Of a stretch of DNA of 64,000 bases, positions 24,798 through 33,002 are shown piece by piece; positions within the stretch are counted from its first letter, which is position 1, and every line of letters starts with the position of its first letter. The stretch is taken from NCBI RefSeq assembly GCF_030323145.1, contig NZ_CP100470.1, positions 2,459,001 through 2,523,000 on the forward strand. The letters run 5' to 3'. The notes below the pieces were generated by a model, which did not search any database, had not been told where the DNA came from, and saw only the letters and a list, made by a program, of their open reading frames with translations. The position numbers and the translations under genes are program-made. The DNA comes from Mesorhizobium sp. C432A. Lineage in GTDB: Bacteria; Pseudomonadota; Alphaproteobacteria; Rhizobiales; Rhizobiaceae.

Positions 24798-26183
24798 ATG
24801 CAAGCCAAGCGCAACGGCGACATATCGTTCTGGTATGCGGATCTGGGGGCGGTTCCCGTTCCGCGCCCGCCCTTGCCTGGAAACATCGAGGCCGATGTCG
24901 CCATTGTCGGCGCCGGCTATACCGGCCTGTGGACCGCCTACTATCTGAAAAAGGCGAAGCCATCGCTGCGCGTCGTGATCGTCGAGCGCGAATTTGCCGG
25001 CTTCGGCGCTTCGGGGCGCAATGGCGGCTGGCTGTCGGGCGGCTTCAGCTGGTCGCGCGAAAAATATCTCAAGACATCGAGCCGCCAAGGCGTGATGGCG
25101 ATGGAGGCGGCGATGGCAGGCTGCGTTGATGAAGTGATCCGGGTCGCGACCGAGGAAGGCATCGACGCCGACATTCGCCGCGTCGACAATCTGACGGTGG
25201 CCACCAACGCAGCGCAGTTGGAGCGCGTGTGCGAAGAATGCGAGACGATCCGTTCCTGGGATGTCGACCCGAACCGCGTCGAGATGCTGGACGCCGCCTC
25301 AACGCGCACGCGCATCAACATCCGTAACGTCATGGGCGGCTTCGTCGTCCATGGCCAGGCGCGGGTGCAGCCGGCCAAGCTGGTGCGTGGGCTTGCCGAT
25401 GCCGTCGAGCGGCTGGGCGTGCCGATCTATGAGAAGACGACGGTGACAAGCATCGCCAAGGGCAGCGTGACGACAGACCGCGGTACGGTGCAGGCGGAGA
25501 CGATCATCCGCGCGACCGAGGGTTTTACATCAGGCATCCCCGGCGAGGAGCGGACCTGGCTAGCGCTCAACAGCGCGCAGATCGTGACTGAGCCGCTGCC
25601 GCCCGACCTGTGGCGCGACATCGGTTGGGAAGGGCACGAACTGCTCGGCAATGCGGCGCATGCCTATTGCTATGCCCAGCGCACGCGTGAGGGACGCATC
25701 ACGATGGGCGGACGCGGCGTGCCTTATCGCTACGGCTCGCGCACCGACGTCAACGGCCAGACGCAGCAGGCCACGATCGACCAGCTGCACACGATCCTGA
25801 CGACGCTCTTGCCGCAGACCAAGGGATGCCGCATCGATCACGCCTGGTGCGGCGTGCTCGGCGTGCCGCGCGACTGGTGCACCACGGTCGGCCTCGATCC
25901 CGCGACCCGCATCGGCTGGGCCGGCGGCTATGTCGGCCTCGGCGTGTCCAGCTCCAACCTTTCGGGGCGCACGCTGGCTGACCTTGTTCTCGGGGCAAAC
26001 ACCGAGCTGACGAAGCTGCCCTGGGTCAACCGCAAGGTCAGGCCATGGGAACCGGAGCCCTTCCGCTGGCTGGGCGTGCATTCGATGTACCAGCTTTATC
26101 GCATTGCCGATGGCCGCGAGGCGGCAGGGCTTGCGCGCACCTCGAAGCTGGCCGCGTTGGCCGACAGCATCACCGGCCACTAA
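24798..26183 (+). CDS. FAD-dependent amine oxidoreductase, PuuB/DAO family
   Basis: 461 residues. The dinucleotide-binding motif VAIVGAGYTGLWTAYYL is at about 34-50, followed by GASGRNGGWLSGGFSW, the loop typical of gamma-glutamylputrescine oxidoreductase and related D-amino acid oxidase-fold enzymes. GGYVGLGVSSSNLSGRTLADLVLG closes the FAD site near the C-terminus. It probably oxidises the substrate imported by the upstream ABC transporter. Dedicated ligase and hydrolase genes of the full Puu pathway are not present here. Confidence 0.88.
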   Translation: MQAKRNGDISFWYADLGAVPVPRPPLPGNIEADVAIVGAGYTGLWTAYYLKKAKPSLRVVIVEREFAGFGASGRNGGWLSGGFSWSREKYLKTSSRQGVMAMEAAMAGCVDEVIRVATEEGIDADIRRVDNLTVATNAAQLERVCEECETIRSWDVDPNRVEMLDAASTRTRINIRNVMGGFVVHGQARVQPAKLVRGLADAVERLGVPIYEKTTVTSIAKGSVTTDRGTVQAETIIRATEGFTSGIPGEERTWLALNSAQIVTEPLPPDLWRDIGWEGHELLGNAAHAYCYAQRTREGRITMGGRGVPYRYGSRTDVNGQTQQATIDQLHTILTTLLPQTKGCRIDHAWCGVLGVPRDWCTTVGLDPATRIGWAGGYVGLGVSSSNLSGRTLADLVLGANTELTKLPWVNRKVRPWEPEPFRWLGVHSMYQLYRIADGREAAGLARTSKLAALADSITGH

Positions 26184-26241
26184 AGCCATTTGTTCTCACG
26201 CAATTCCGGGGCAGACACCTTTCCTGGAATTGCTCTTATCC

Positions 26242-26610
26242 ATGGAGCTAGACTTGATCGATCTTTCGACCTTCCACGATCTCGCCACGGCCGAGATCGG
26301 CGCGTTCTCTCCTAAGCCAACCTCGATTGAAGGGGATCAGGTCGAGGCCGTGCGCTCGTTCTTTCAATCGCCGGACGGGACCGTCGACATCGGCATCTGG
26401 GAATGCACGCCCGGCCGCTTCACCGCCGACCGTTCGGACTCGTCGGAGATCTGCCACATCATTTCGGGGCGCGTGGAACTGAGCCGCATCGGTGGCGAGG
26501 TGCGGGAACTCGGTCCGGGCGATCTCCTCGTCCTGCCGCAGGGCTGGAAGGGCGAGTGGCTGATACGCGAGACCACGCGCAAGCTCTACATGATCCAGAG
26601 CGCCGGCTGA
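26242..26610 (+). CDS. cupin domain protein (DUF861-like)
   Basis: About 122 residues, a single cupin: VDIGIWECTPGRFTADRSDSSEICHIISGRVELSRIGGEVRELGPGDLLVLPQGWKGEWLIRETTRKLYMI. The pattern W-E-C-T-P-G and PQGWKGEW fits the DUF861/(S)-ureidoglycine aminohydrolase-type small cupins often found beside polyamine and amine catabolic genes. The start is either ATG 26242 or TTG 26254, which has GGAG at ideal spacing. Catalytic metal ligands are incomplete, so an enzymatic role is uncertain. Confidence 0.8.
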   Translation: MELDLIDLSTFHDLATAEIGAFSPKPTSIEGDQVEAVRSFFQSPDGTVDIGIWECTPGRFTADRSDSSEICHIISGRVELSRIGGEVRELGPGDLLVLPQGWKGEWLIRETTRKLYMIQSAG

Positions 26611-26618
26611 CCGGCGCT
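26599..26618. terminator. stop-codon hairpin between convergent genes
   Basis: AGCGCCGG (26599-26606), loop CTGA carrying the cupin stop codon, CCGGCGCT (26611-26618). The neighbouring MFS gene ends 16 bp beyond. Strong stem, no T-tract. Confidence 0.45.
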
Positions 26619-26633
26619 ACGGCTATGGCGAGC

Positions 26634-28277
26634 TCAGTGATCGATCGGCCCCTTCGGCGAGACCAGCGCGGTGCCGGCGGTCGTCGGGCGCTCGATCAGG
26701 CGGCGCACGCGCGGCGGTTCGTCGCCGCTGTGCAGCGCCCGCACCCGCTCGCCGACGACGGCGTCGGCATGGGTGGCGCGCCGGTTGTGGCGGATGTATT
26801 CCAGCCAGGTCGGCGTGTGGTAGTGTTCGATCCAGACTGCGGGATTTTCTAGGTCCCGAGCCAGCGTCCAGTTGCGGGCGCCGTCGCGGCGGCGGATGCG
26901 CCCGCGCTCGGCCATGGTGGCGAGGAATTCGGGCACATCTTCGTCGCGGATAATGTACTCTATCATGATGGCGATGGGGCCGCTGCGCGGCTTCAGGTCG
27001 AGGCCGAGATGCGGCTCCTTGAAGCGGTTGAGCGGGTCGAGGTTGAGAGTCGTCTGCTGCGGCAGCGGCAGGAACAGGCCGATGGCGCCGCCAACAAGCA
27101 TCGCGATGGCCGCCGCAATCAGCGCGGCTTCGGCGCCATGCGCATCGGCAACGACGCCCCAGATCCAGCTGCCCAGCGCAATGCCGCCGAAGGTCGCCGT
27201 CTGGTAGACCGACAGCACCCGGCCGACGACCCAGCGCGGCGTCGACATCTGCACCGTGACGTTGAAATGCGACAGCGCGATCACCCAGCAGGCGCCGCCG
27301 ATGAGCAAACCCGCCGCAGTCTGCCAGGCATTGAGGCTGATGGCGGCGTTGAAGGAGCAGACGGCAAAGCCGGCGAAGGCCATCCGCACCATCGTCTCGC
27401 TGGATAGCAATTGTCTGAGACGCACGCTGATCAGCGCGCCGCCGACGGCGCCGATGCCGAAGGCGCCGAGCATGATGCCGTAGGTCAAGGCATCGCCCTT
27501 GACGACGTCGCGCGCCACCAGCGGCAGCAGCGCCAAAACCGCGCCGGCGCTGAAGCCGAAGGCGGAGCCCCTGACCAGCACCTTGCCGATGTTGGGCGAC
27601 ATGGCGACATAGCGCAGGCCGGCGCCCATGGCGGCGCCCAGCGTCTCGCGCGGTAGCGTCGAGACCGGCAGCTCCGGCTTCCAGCGGAATAGCACGATGA
27701 TGAGACCTATATAGCTCAGCGCATTGGCGGCGAACGCAGCAGCCGCACCAGCGGCGGCAACGATGATGCCGCCGATCGCCGGGCCGACGCTGCGTGTCAG
27801 GTTGAAGCCCAGCGAATTCAGCGCAACCGCGGCCGGCAGCTTGTTGCGCGGCACCATGTCGCCGACCGATGCCTGCCAGGACGGGTTGTTGAGCGCCGTG
27901 CCGCTGTCGATCAGGAAGGTGAAGGCAAGCAGCGTCCACGGCGTCATCCAGCCGTTCCAGGTGAACAGCGTTAGAAGTGCAGAGACGACCAGCATGAAGA
28001 TTTGGGCGATCAGCATCACCTTGCGCCGGTTGAAGCTGTCGGCGATGGCGCCGGCGACGAGTGCAAACAGCATGATCGGCAGAGTGGCCGAGGCCTGGAC
28101 CAGCGCCACCTGATAGGGCGACGTGGCGATGGTGGTCATCATCCAGGCGGCGCCGACGCCCTGGATCAGGCCACCGAAATTCGACACCAGGCTGGCCGAC
28201 CAGACGGCGCGGAAGATGCCGTGCCGGAACGGCGCCAGCGCCGAGACGCGTTCGCTGTCCGACCCGTCATCGATCAT
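26634..28277 (-). CDS. MFS exporter (EntS-like) with C-terminal ABM-like extension
   Basis: About 547 residues. Residues 1-415 are a 12-helix major facilitator of the EntS/MFS_3 type (FRAVWSASLVSNFGGLIQGVGAAWMM, ADSFNRRKVMLIAQIFM, NNPSWQASVGDMVP). A soluble C-terminal stretch of about 125 residues (IAIMIEYIIRDEDVPEFLATMAERGRIRRRDGARNW ... NPAVWIEHYHTPTWLEYIRHNRR) looks like the ferredoxin-like domain fused to some members of this family. Substrate unknown; relatives export siderophores or drugs. The start is taken at MIDDGSDSERV. Confidence 0.87.
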   Translation of the reverse strand: MIDDGSDSERVSALAPFRHGIFRAVWSASLVSNFGGLIQGVGAAWMMTTIATSPYQVALVQASATLPIMLFALVAGAIADSFNRRKVMLIAQIFMLVVSALLTLFTWNGWMTPWTLLAFTFLIDSGTALNNPSWQASVGDMVPRNKLPAAVALNSLGFNLTRSVGPAIGGIIVAAAGAAAAFAANALSYIGLIIVLFRWKPELPVSTLPRETLGAAMGAGLRYVAMSPNIGKVLVRGSAFGFSAGAVLALLPLVARDVVKGDALTYGIMLGAFGIGAVGGALISVRLRQLLSSETMVRMAFAGFAVCSFNAAISLNAWQTAAGLLIGGACWVIALSHFNVTVQMSTPRWVVGRVLSVYQTATFGGIALGSWIWGVVADAHGAEAALIAAAIAMLVGGAIGLFLPLPQQTTLNLDPLNRFKEPHLGLDLKPRSGPIAIMIEYIIRDEDVPEFLATMAERGRIRRRDGARNWTLARDLENPAVWIEHYHTPTWLEYIRHNRRATHADAVVGERVRALHSGDEPPRVRRLIERPTTAGTALVSPKGPIDH

Positions 28278-28324
28278 TGGACCTGTCCCACCTTCACGTG
28301 CTGGTTTCGTCCGCCGGGACGACA

Positions 28325-28395
28325 ATCATGGCATCCGTTTGAAATAGAGCACGACATCCAAAAGGGCGAACGCGTCTTCGAAAAAGATCATGGTC
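28325..28395. repeat. possible degenerate intergenic mosaic repeat
   Basis: The stretch reading 'gaaatagagcacgacatcc...gaacgcgtcttcgaaaaagatcatg' resembles sequences I recall as dispersed between genes in Mesorhizobium. It lies in the 220-bp gap between the MFS exporter and asnB. No second copy is present here, so this is a recollection-based call. The rest of the gap shows nothing clear. Confidence 0.3.
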
Positions 28396-28499
28396 CAACA
28401 ACAGGATAGCAAGGCGAAAATACGTCAGCCGGGAAGGGTCCGCTCCCAGAGCGATGTTCTCATTGGTCCACTGCGCGGGGGTGTCGGCCGTGCGCAAAT

Positions 28500-30368
28500 T
28501 CAGCTTCTGTCCCGGGCAGCGGCATGCAAGGCTTCGGTCAGCGTGCTAGGCGTCTCGCCGCCGGCGTGAAGGCGCAGGAAAAGCTCCATGCCGACAAGCC
28601 GCAGCCTGGATGGTTGCTCGCGCCGCGCCAACTGGACCATGTCCTCTAAATTCGCGGCGGGCCATTTCAAGGCATCGCGCAGGAAACCGCCGCGTAGCAA
28701 AGTCTCCGTGCCGGCCGAAAATTGCGACGACATCTCGAAGCCGATCTTGCGCGCCTGGACGTTCTGGCGCGGAATATGCTTTTCAGCGACCTTTCGCAAA
28801 AGCCATTTTCCTGTTTTGTCGCGGTATTTCTGCCGCCTCGGCAAATGGATGGCGAAGTCGATCAGGCGGTTTTCCAGGAACGGGACCCGCAGTTCCACGG
28901 ACGCCGCCATGCTCAGCCGGTCGTGCCGGTGCAGTATGTCCTGCAGATGCGAATAGAGGTCGTAGAGGCAACTACCGAGAAAGGCGCGATCCGCGGGCGG
29001 CATAACCGGCTCCAGGCGGTCGAAGATCTCGGTTTGCAGGAAATTCAGCTCCGGCGACAAAGCACGCAGGACCATGCTGCGATCCATTTGTGAGTGGCTT
29101 CCAGCCGAGACCTTGTAGGGGGCATGACGCTGCTGTTCGAATCTCCGGTCGAGCGAGCGCTTCGAGTGCACCAGGCGCCGGGGCCACGACCAGGAACGCC
29201 ACTTCTTCATGCTCAAGGCCTGCAAGGGGTAGCCGCCAAACAATTCGTCTGCGCCTTCGCCGGTGAGCAGCACCTTGACGCCATCGGCCCGGCATCGTTC
29301 GGCAAGCGCCAGCAGTGCGACATGGCTGGAGTGCCAGCCATCGCTTTCGAGATGCCAGATTACCCTTGGCCAAAGTTCGAAAAACCGGTTCCTGTCGACC
29401 GGCACCCGGCGCAAGGGCACGCCGACATGGCGGCCGGTGCGTTCGGCGTCTTCGGCCTCGCTGTTGCCGAGCTGCGGGTCGACGACATAACCGTGGACTT
29501 CCGGCCTGAACCGCTTTGCCAGCGCCGTTATCAGCCCGGAATCGACACCGCTGCTGCAGGCGGTAGCAACGCTGGTATCGGCGATGCAGTGAAGCCCGAC
29601 GCTGTCCTTGAGCAACGCCTCGAGCGTCGCCATGTGCTCAGCATCAGAGGATACGTCACCGGTAATGCGCGCGGTCTCCAGCACGTCCAGCACATGCCAG
29701 AAGCGGCGCTTCTCGATACCCTGGTCGGTGATCTTCCACAGGCCGGCGGGCGGCAGGCGCTCGATGCGGTCGAACAGGCTGTAGCTGGAATCGCGGCTCT
29801 GCCAGGCCAACCGCAAGGTCATCTCGCGGCTGTCGATGTCGCGCGGAAAACCGTCGCAGGCGAGGATCGCCTTGTCCTCCGAGGCGAACAGGATTCGCTC
29901 CGGCGTGTCGGCCACCGACATCGGCTTGATTCCAAGACGGTCACGCGCAAGCCACAGCGCACTGCTGCGAGCGTCGAAATAGGCGAAGGAAAACATCCCG
30001 TCGAACAGCGGCACGGCTTTTTCGGGACCCCAGTGATGCAAGGCTTCGAGAACCACTTCGGCATCGCAGATGGTTCGAAAGACGACGCCTTGCGCCTGCA
30101 GCGTTTCGCGCAGCGAGCGGTAATTGTAGACCTCGCCATTGTAGACGAGAGCGCCATCGCCGGAAGAAGTCAGCATCGGCTCACGGGCGGCGGGCGAGGG
30201 ATCGATGATGGTAAGTCGGCGGTGACCGAGCGCCAGCCGATTGTTGTGCCAGCTGTCATGATCGTCGGGGCCGCGATGTACCAGCGCCTGCATCATGCTG
30301 GCGACATCCGACAGGTCGTTGGCGTCGATCGGGTTTCGTTTGCGCCAGACGCCGGCTATTCCGCACAT
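28500..30368 (-). CDS. asnB: asparagine synthase (glutamine-hydrolysing)
   Basis: 622 residues. The class II glutaminase domain starts with the nucleophile Cys2 in MCGIAG, followed by HRGPDD and YNGEVYNY. The synthetase domain has a P-loop-like SSGVDS at 272-277 where SGGxDS is usual, and TGEGADELFGGYP. It converts Asp, Gln and ATP to Asn. The length and divergence suggest an AsnB paralogue that could amidate something other than aspartate. It is isolated between flagellar fliQ and the MFS exporter. Confidence 0.9.
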   Translation of the reverse strand: MCGIAGVWRKRNPIDANDLSDVASMMQALVHRGPDDHDSWHNNRLALGHRRLTIIDPSPAAREPMLTSSGDGALVYNGEVYNYRSLRETLQAQGVVFRTICDAEVVLEALHHWGPEKAVPLFDGMFSFAYFDARSSALWLARDRLGIKPMSVADTPERILFASEDKAILACDGFPRDIDSREMTLRLAWQSRDSSYSLFDRIERLPPAGLWKITDQGIEKRRFWHVLDVLETARITGDVSSDAEHMATLEALLKDSVGLHCIADTSVATACSSGVDSGLITALAKRFRPEVHGYVVDPQLGNSEAEDAERTGRHVGVPLRRVPVDRNRFFELWPRVIWHLESDGWHSSHVALLALAERCRADGVKVLLTGEGADELFGGYPLQALSMKKWRSWSWPRRLVHSKRSLDRRFEQQRHAPYKVSAGSHSQMDRSMVLRALSPELNFLQTEIFDRLEPVMPPADRAFLGSCLYDLYSHLQDILHRHDRLSMAASVELRVPFLENRLIDFAIHLPRRQKYRDKTGKWLLRKVAEKHIPRQNVQARKIGFEMSSQFSAGTETLLRGGFLRDALKWPAANLEDMVQLARREQPSRLRLVGMELFLRLHAGGETPSTLTEALHAAARDRS

Positions 30369-30439
30369 GGCCTGCCGGTGAGTTCTGCCTGAGTCATGGC
30401 CTGCAATCTAGCCGGAACACAGCCGCCTGCAAGCGCTGC

Positions 30440-30706
30440 CTAGAACCCGTTTTCGATGCGCTCGAAGATGACGTTGGTGAAGGCCGATATCTGGCTGCCG
30501 ATGAACGGACCGGTCAGCGCCACGACCAGCATGATGGCTACGATCTTGGGTACGAAGGTCAGGGTGATTTCCTGGATCTGGGTCAGGGCCTGGATCAGCG
30601 CGATGCCGATGCCGACCACCATGGCAACCAGCACCACCGGCGCGGACGCGACGAGCACCGTCCACACCGCATACTGGACGATGTCTAGGGCGTCGGCCTC
30701 GTTCAT
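30440..30706 (-). CDS. fliQ: flagellar export protein FliQ
   Basis: 88 residues, two membrane helices: LDIVQYAVWTVLVASAPVVLVAMVVGIGIALIQALTQIQEITLTFVPKIVAIMLVVALTG, the whole FliQ core. It forms the export gate with FliP and FliR. It is the last gene of the flgE-to-fliQ run, 24 bp after flgD. The stretch downstream contains asnB instead of flhA. Confidence 0.95.
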   Translation of the reverse strand: MNEADALDIVQYAVWTVLVASAPVVLVAMVVGIGIALIQALTQIQEITLTFVPKIVAIMLVVALTGPFIGSQISAFTNVIFERIENGF

Positions 30707-30730
30707 GTGAGCGCGCCTCTATGGAACTGT

Positions 30731-31138
30731 CTAGCTGGCCGGCTTTATCGAAACGCCCGCGCCGACCGGCACTTCGGTGCCGTTCTGCAGCACGGCGATC
30801 ACGCCGTTGCTTGCAAGCCTGACCGAGGCCACGACGCCGGTCGTCTTGCCGTCGGCCGAGGTGATCGAACGGCCGATCAGGGCATCGGCCTGCGACAGCG
30901 CCGACGACTGCATGATCTGGTCGAGCTTGGTGTTGGTCTGCACCGATTGCTCGACCTGCGAGAAGGTGGCGAGTTGGGCGACGTACTGCGTCGAATCCAT
31001 CGGTTTCGTCGGATCCTGGTTCTTCATCTCGGCGATCAACAGCTTCAGGAACGACTGGTAGTCGACCGCTGTCTTCGACGTCTGCTGGGTACCCTGGTTG
31101 GCGCCCGTGGGGATCGTCGTCGTCATGTCCACATTCAT
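30731..31138 (-). CDS. flgD: flagellar hook capping protein FlgD
   Basis: 135 residues. The conserved N-terminal domain is complete: YQSFLKLLIAEMKNQDPTKPMDSTQYVAQLATFSQVEQSVQTNTKLD. It ends soon after a short VASVRLASNGVIAVLQNGTEVPVGAG segment, so it lacks the Ig-like hook-cap region of enteric FlgD (about 230 residues), as in other rhizobia. It scaffolds hook polymerisation of FlgE. Its start shares one base with the flbT stop codon. Confidence 0.93.
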   Translation of the reverse strand: MNVDMTTTIPTGANQGTQQTSKTAVDYQSFLKLLIAEMKNQDPTKPMDSTQYVAQLATFSQVEQSVQTNTKLDQIMQSSALSQADALIGRSITSADGKTTGVVASVRLASNGVIAVLQNGTEVPVGAGVSIKPAS

Positions 31139-31581
31139 CAGTATTGTGCTCCCACGGCCAGCGGGCGCTTCGCACCCTGAACATCGTCATTGCCGCCAAG
31201 TGCGCGGCGTTCGAGCGGATAAAGCGCGCGGATAGCCTTCAGCGCTTCATAGATATGGTCTTCGCCGACCATGCGGTCGATCTGCTTCAGCGCGCCACTG
31301 ATCTGCTCATCCTCGAAGCTTGCCAAAAGCAAGGGCAGCGAGCGGCGGAACATGGCGCGCGCCTCGATGGCGCCGGCCGGGTTCATCAGCATCACCTGCA
31401 GGATGAAATAGAGCTGCTTGAGCGGCGTCGAGGCATCGTCGGCCTGGATGACATGGTTCTCGAGCAGGAACTGTACGTCGTTCATCAGCTCGACGGTGAC
31501 CTTGCGGTCGACGCGGATGACGGCGCCGTTGATGTAGATCTTCTCGTTCGGCTTCAGCGATATCTTCAGCGTGTTGGTCAT
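31138..31581 (-). CDS. flbT: flagellin mRNA regulator FlbT
   Basis: 147 residues, matching FlbT throughout: LKISLKPNEKIYINGAVIRVDRKVTVELMNDVQFLLENHVIQ, MLMNPAGAIEARAMFRRSLP and IYEALKAIRALYPLE. In Caulobacter FlbT binds the 5' untranslated region of flagellin mRNA and promotes its decay; in Brucella it acts positively. The start is the Met of MTNTLKISL, overlapping flaF by 4 nt. The flagellin leaders in this window have hairpins that are possible targets. Confidence 0.93.
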   Translation of the reverse strand: MTNTLKISLKPNEKIYINGAVIRVDRKVTVELMNDVQFLLENHVIQADDASTPLKQLYFILQVMLMNPAGAIEARAMFRRSLPLLLASFEDEQISGALKQIDRMVGEDHIYEALKAIRALYPLERRALGGNDDVQGAKRPLAVGAQY

Positions 31582-31925
31582 TGAATGCCGTCCCGGATGA
31601 TCTGGGACACTTCGATCAGCCCTTCGAAATTGTCGGTGCGGCCCTGGCGGATGTCCTCGGCCTCGCGCAGCAGCCACAGGCCGATGGAGATGAGGTTGGC
31701 GCGCAGTTCCTTGGGCAGGACATTGTCGCTGGAACCGAGATCCTCGACGAAGGTGGTCCAGACCCGGTTGGTGAAGTGCAGCGCTTCGACTGCCTCCATC
31801 GAGGTGTGGCCGACCGCCGCCGCCGCCGCCAGCATTTCGATCGAGCGGGTCAAAAGCTCCCGCTCGCGATCTTTCGCATCGGCAACGGAGTCGGTCTGGA
31901 TGTCGGCGTAGGAGAATTGGTACAT
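31578..31925 (-). CDS. flaF: flagellin regulator FlaF
   Basis: 115 residues. The FlaF pattern is clear: MYQFSYADIQTDSVADAKDRERELLTRSIEMLAAA, then LHFTNRVWTTFVEDLGSSDNVLPKELRANLISIGLWLLREAEDIR. In alphaproteobacteria FlaF promotes flagellin synthesis and secretion, acting opposite FlbT, and binds flagellin. It is translationally coupled to flbT by an ATGA overlap. Confidence 0.93.
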   Translation of the reverse strand: MYQFSYADIQTDSVADAKDRERELLTRSIEMLAAAAAVGHTSMEAVEALHFTNRVWTTFVEDLGSSDNVLPKELRANLISIGLWLLREAEDIRQGRTDNFEGLIEVSQIIRDGIQ

Positions 31926-31955
31926 CGTTTGGCTCTACCGTTGCGGTTGAGATTG

Positions 31956-32999
31956 TCAGGTCAGGTAGTTCAGCAGGCTCATCTGCTGCAGGCGCGCGGT
32001 CAGCGCGAAGGACGTCTCGATATGCTGCGTCAGATCCGCGACGCGGGTGGCGGCCTCGGCCGGATCGACGCCCTCCAGATCGAGGATATGGCGCTCGAAC
32101 AGGTCGACCTGCGTCTTCATGCGGTCGCTCGCGTCGGAAACACGCTTCTCGGCAAGGCCGGTCTCGGCCTGCAACTGGCCGAGTCCGCCCAGCGCCTCGC
32201 CGACCATCGCCTGGGCGCGACCGACGACGGTGGTCTTCGCCGCCTGGCTGATGTTGCCGGAGAGCAGGCCGGTGACCAGGGCGGAAGCCATGGCGAGCTT
32301 GCGGATGCTGTCTTCATTGGCGCTGGCCGAGGTCTGGGTGGTTTCGCCCAGCGAAATGCGGCTGACGATCTGCTGGTCGGTGGCGTTCGACCAGTTGGCC
32401 TGCCAGCCGGCGCCCATGAACTGCGGCACGACATTGCTGGTGATGAAGCCGTCCATCTGGGCGGCGGTGATGTTGGCGGCGAGCGGATCGGTCTGCGTGA
32501 AGCCGAAATACGACGAGAAGGAAGCGTCGAACGCCGCCTTGGCCGGCGAGCCGGCGGCGGTGAAATCGTCGATCGGCTTGACGTCGGTGTTGGTGCCGGC
32601 AAACAGATATTCGCCGTTGACGCTGGCATTGAGGATAGAGGTCATCTGCTGCACGGCGGCCTTGCCGGCTTGCTGCGTGATGGTGCTCGAGGAATTGCCG
32701 GCGGCGGTCAGTGCGGTCAGCAAATTCTGCGCAGTGTCGGAAAGCTGGCCAAGCGCAGCCTGCGTCGAGGACAGCCGAGCGGTGACCAGCGAATTGGAAT
32801 CGATGATGACGTTCAACCGGTCGAGGTCGCGCGAGAAGGTGACCGCCTGCGAGGTGCGCGCGCCGAGCGCCAGACCGACATCGGCGACGGTGCCGGTCGT
32901 CGATTCCTTAGTGGCTTTGACCAGTTCGCCCTGCATGCGCATCTGCTGATAGCGCGCGGCGTTGGAGAGAGCGGCTGAGGAGACGGATGTGGCTTTCAT
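31956..32999 (-). CDS. flgL: hook-filament junction protein FlgL
   Basis: 347 residues with flagellin-like coiled-coil ends: N-terminal SSAALSNAARYQQMRMQGELVKATKESTTG, C-terminal RVSDASDRMKTQVDLFERHILDLEGVDPAEAATRVADLTQHIETSFALTARLQQMSLLNYL, typical of FlgL/HAP3. It is secreted and joins the hook-associated FlgK to the filament. It directly follows flgK (3-bp gap). Confidence 0.92.
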   Translation of the reverse strand: MKATSVSSAALSNAARYQQMRMQGELVKATKESTTGTVADVGLALGARTSQAVTFSRDLDRLNVIIDSNSLVTARLSSTQAALGQLSDTAQNLLTALTAAGNSSSTITQQAGKAAVQQMTSILNASVNGEYLFAGTNTDVKPIDDFTAAGSPAKAAFDASFSSYFGFTQTDPLAANITAAQMDGFITSNVVPQFMGAGWQANWSNATDQQIVSRISLGETTQTSASANEDSIRKLAMASALVTGLLSGNISQAAKTTVVGRAQAMVGEALGGLGQLQAETGLAEKRVSDASDRMKTQVDLFERHILDLEGVDPAEAATRVADLTQHIETSFALTARLQQMSLLNYLT

Positions 33000-33002
33000 G
33001 GC

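Noticed and set aside
31581..32978. 465-codon plus-strand frame over flaF/flgL
   Set aside because: Antisense shadow of two clearly identified flagellar genes.
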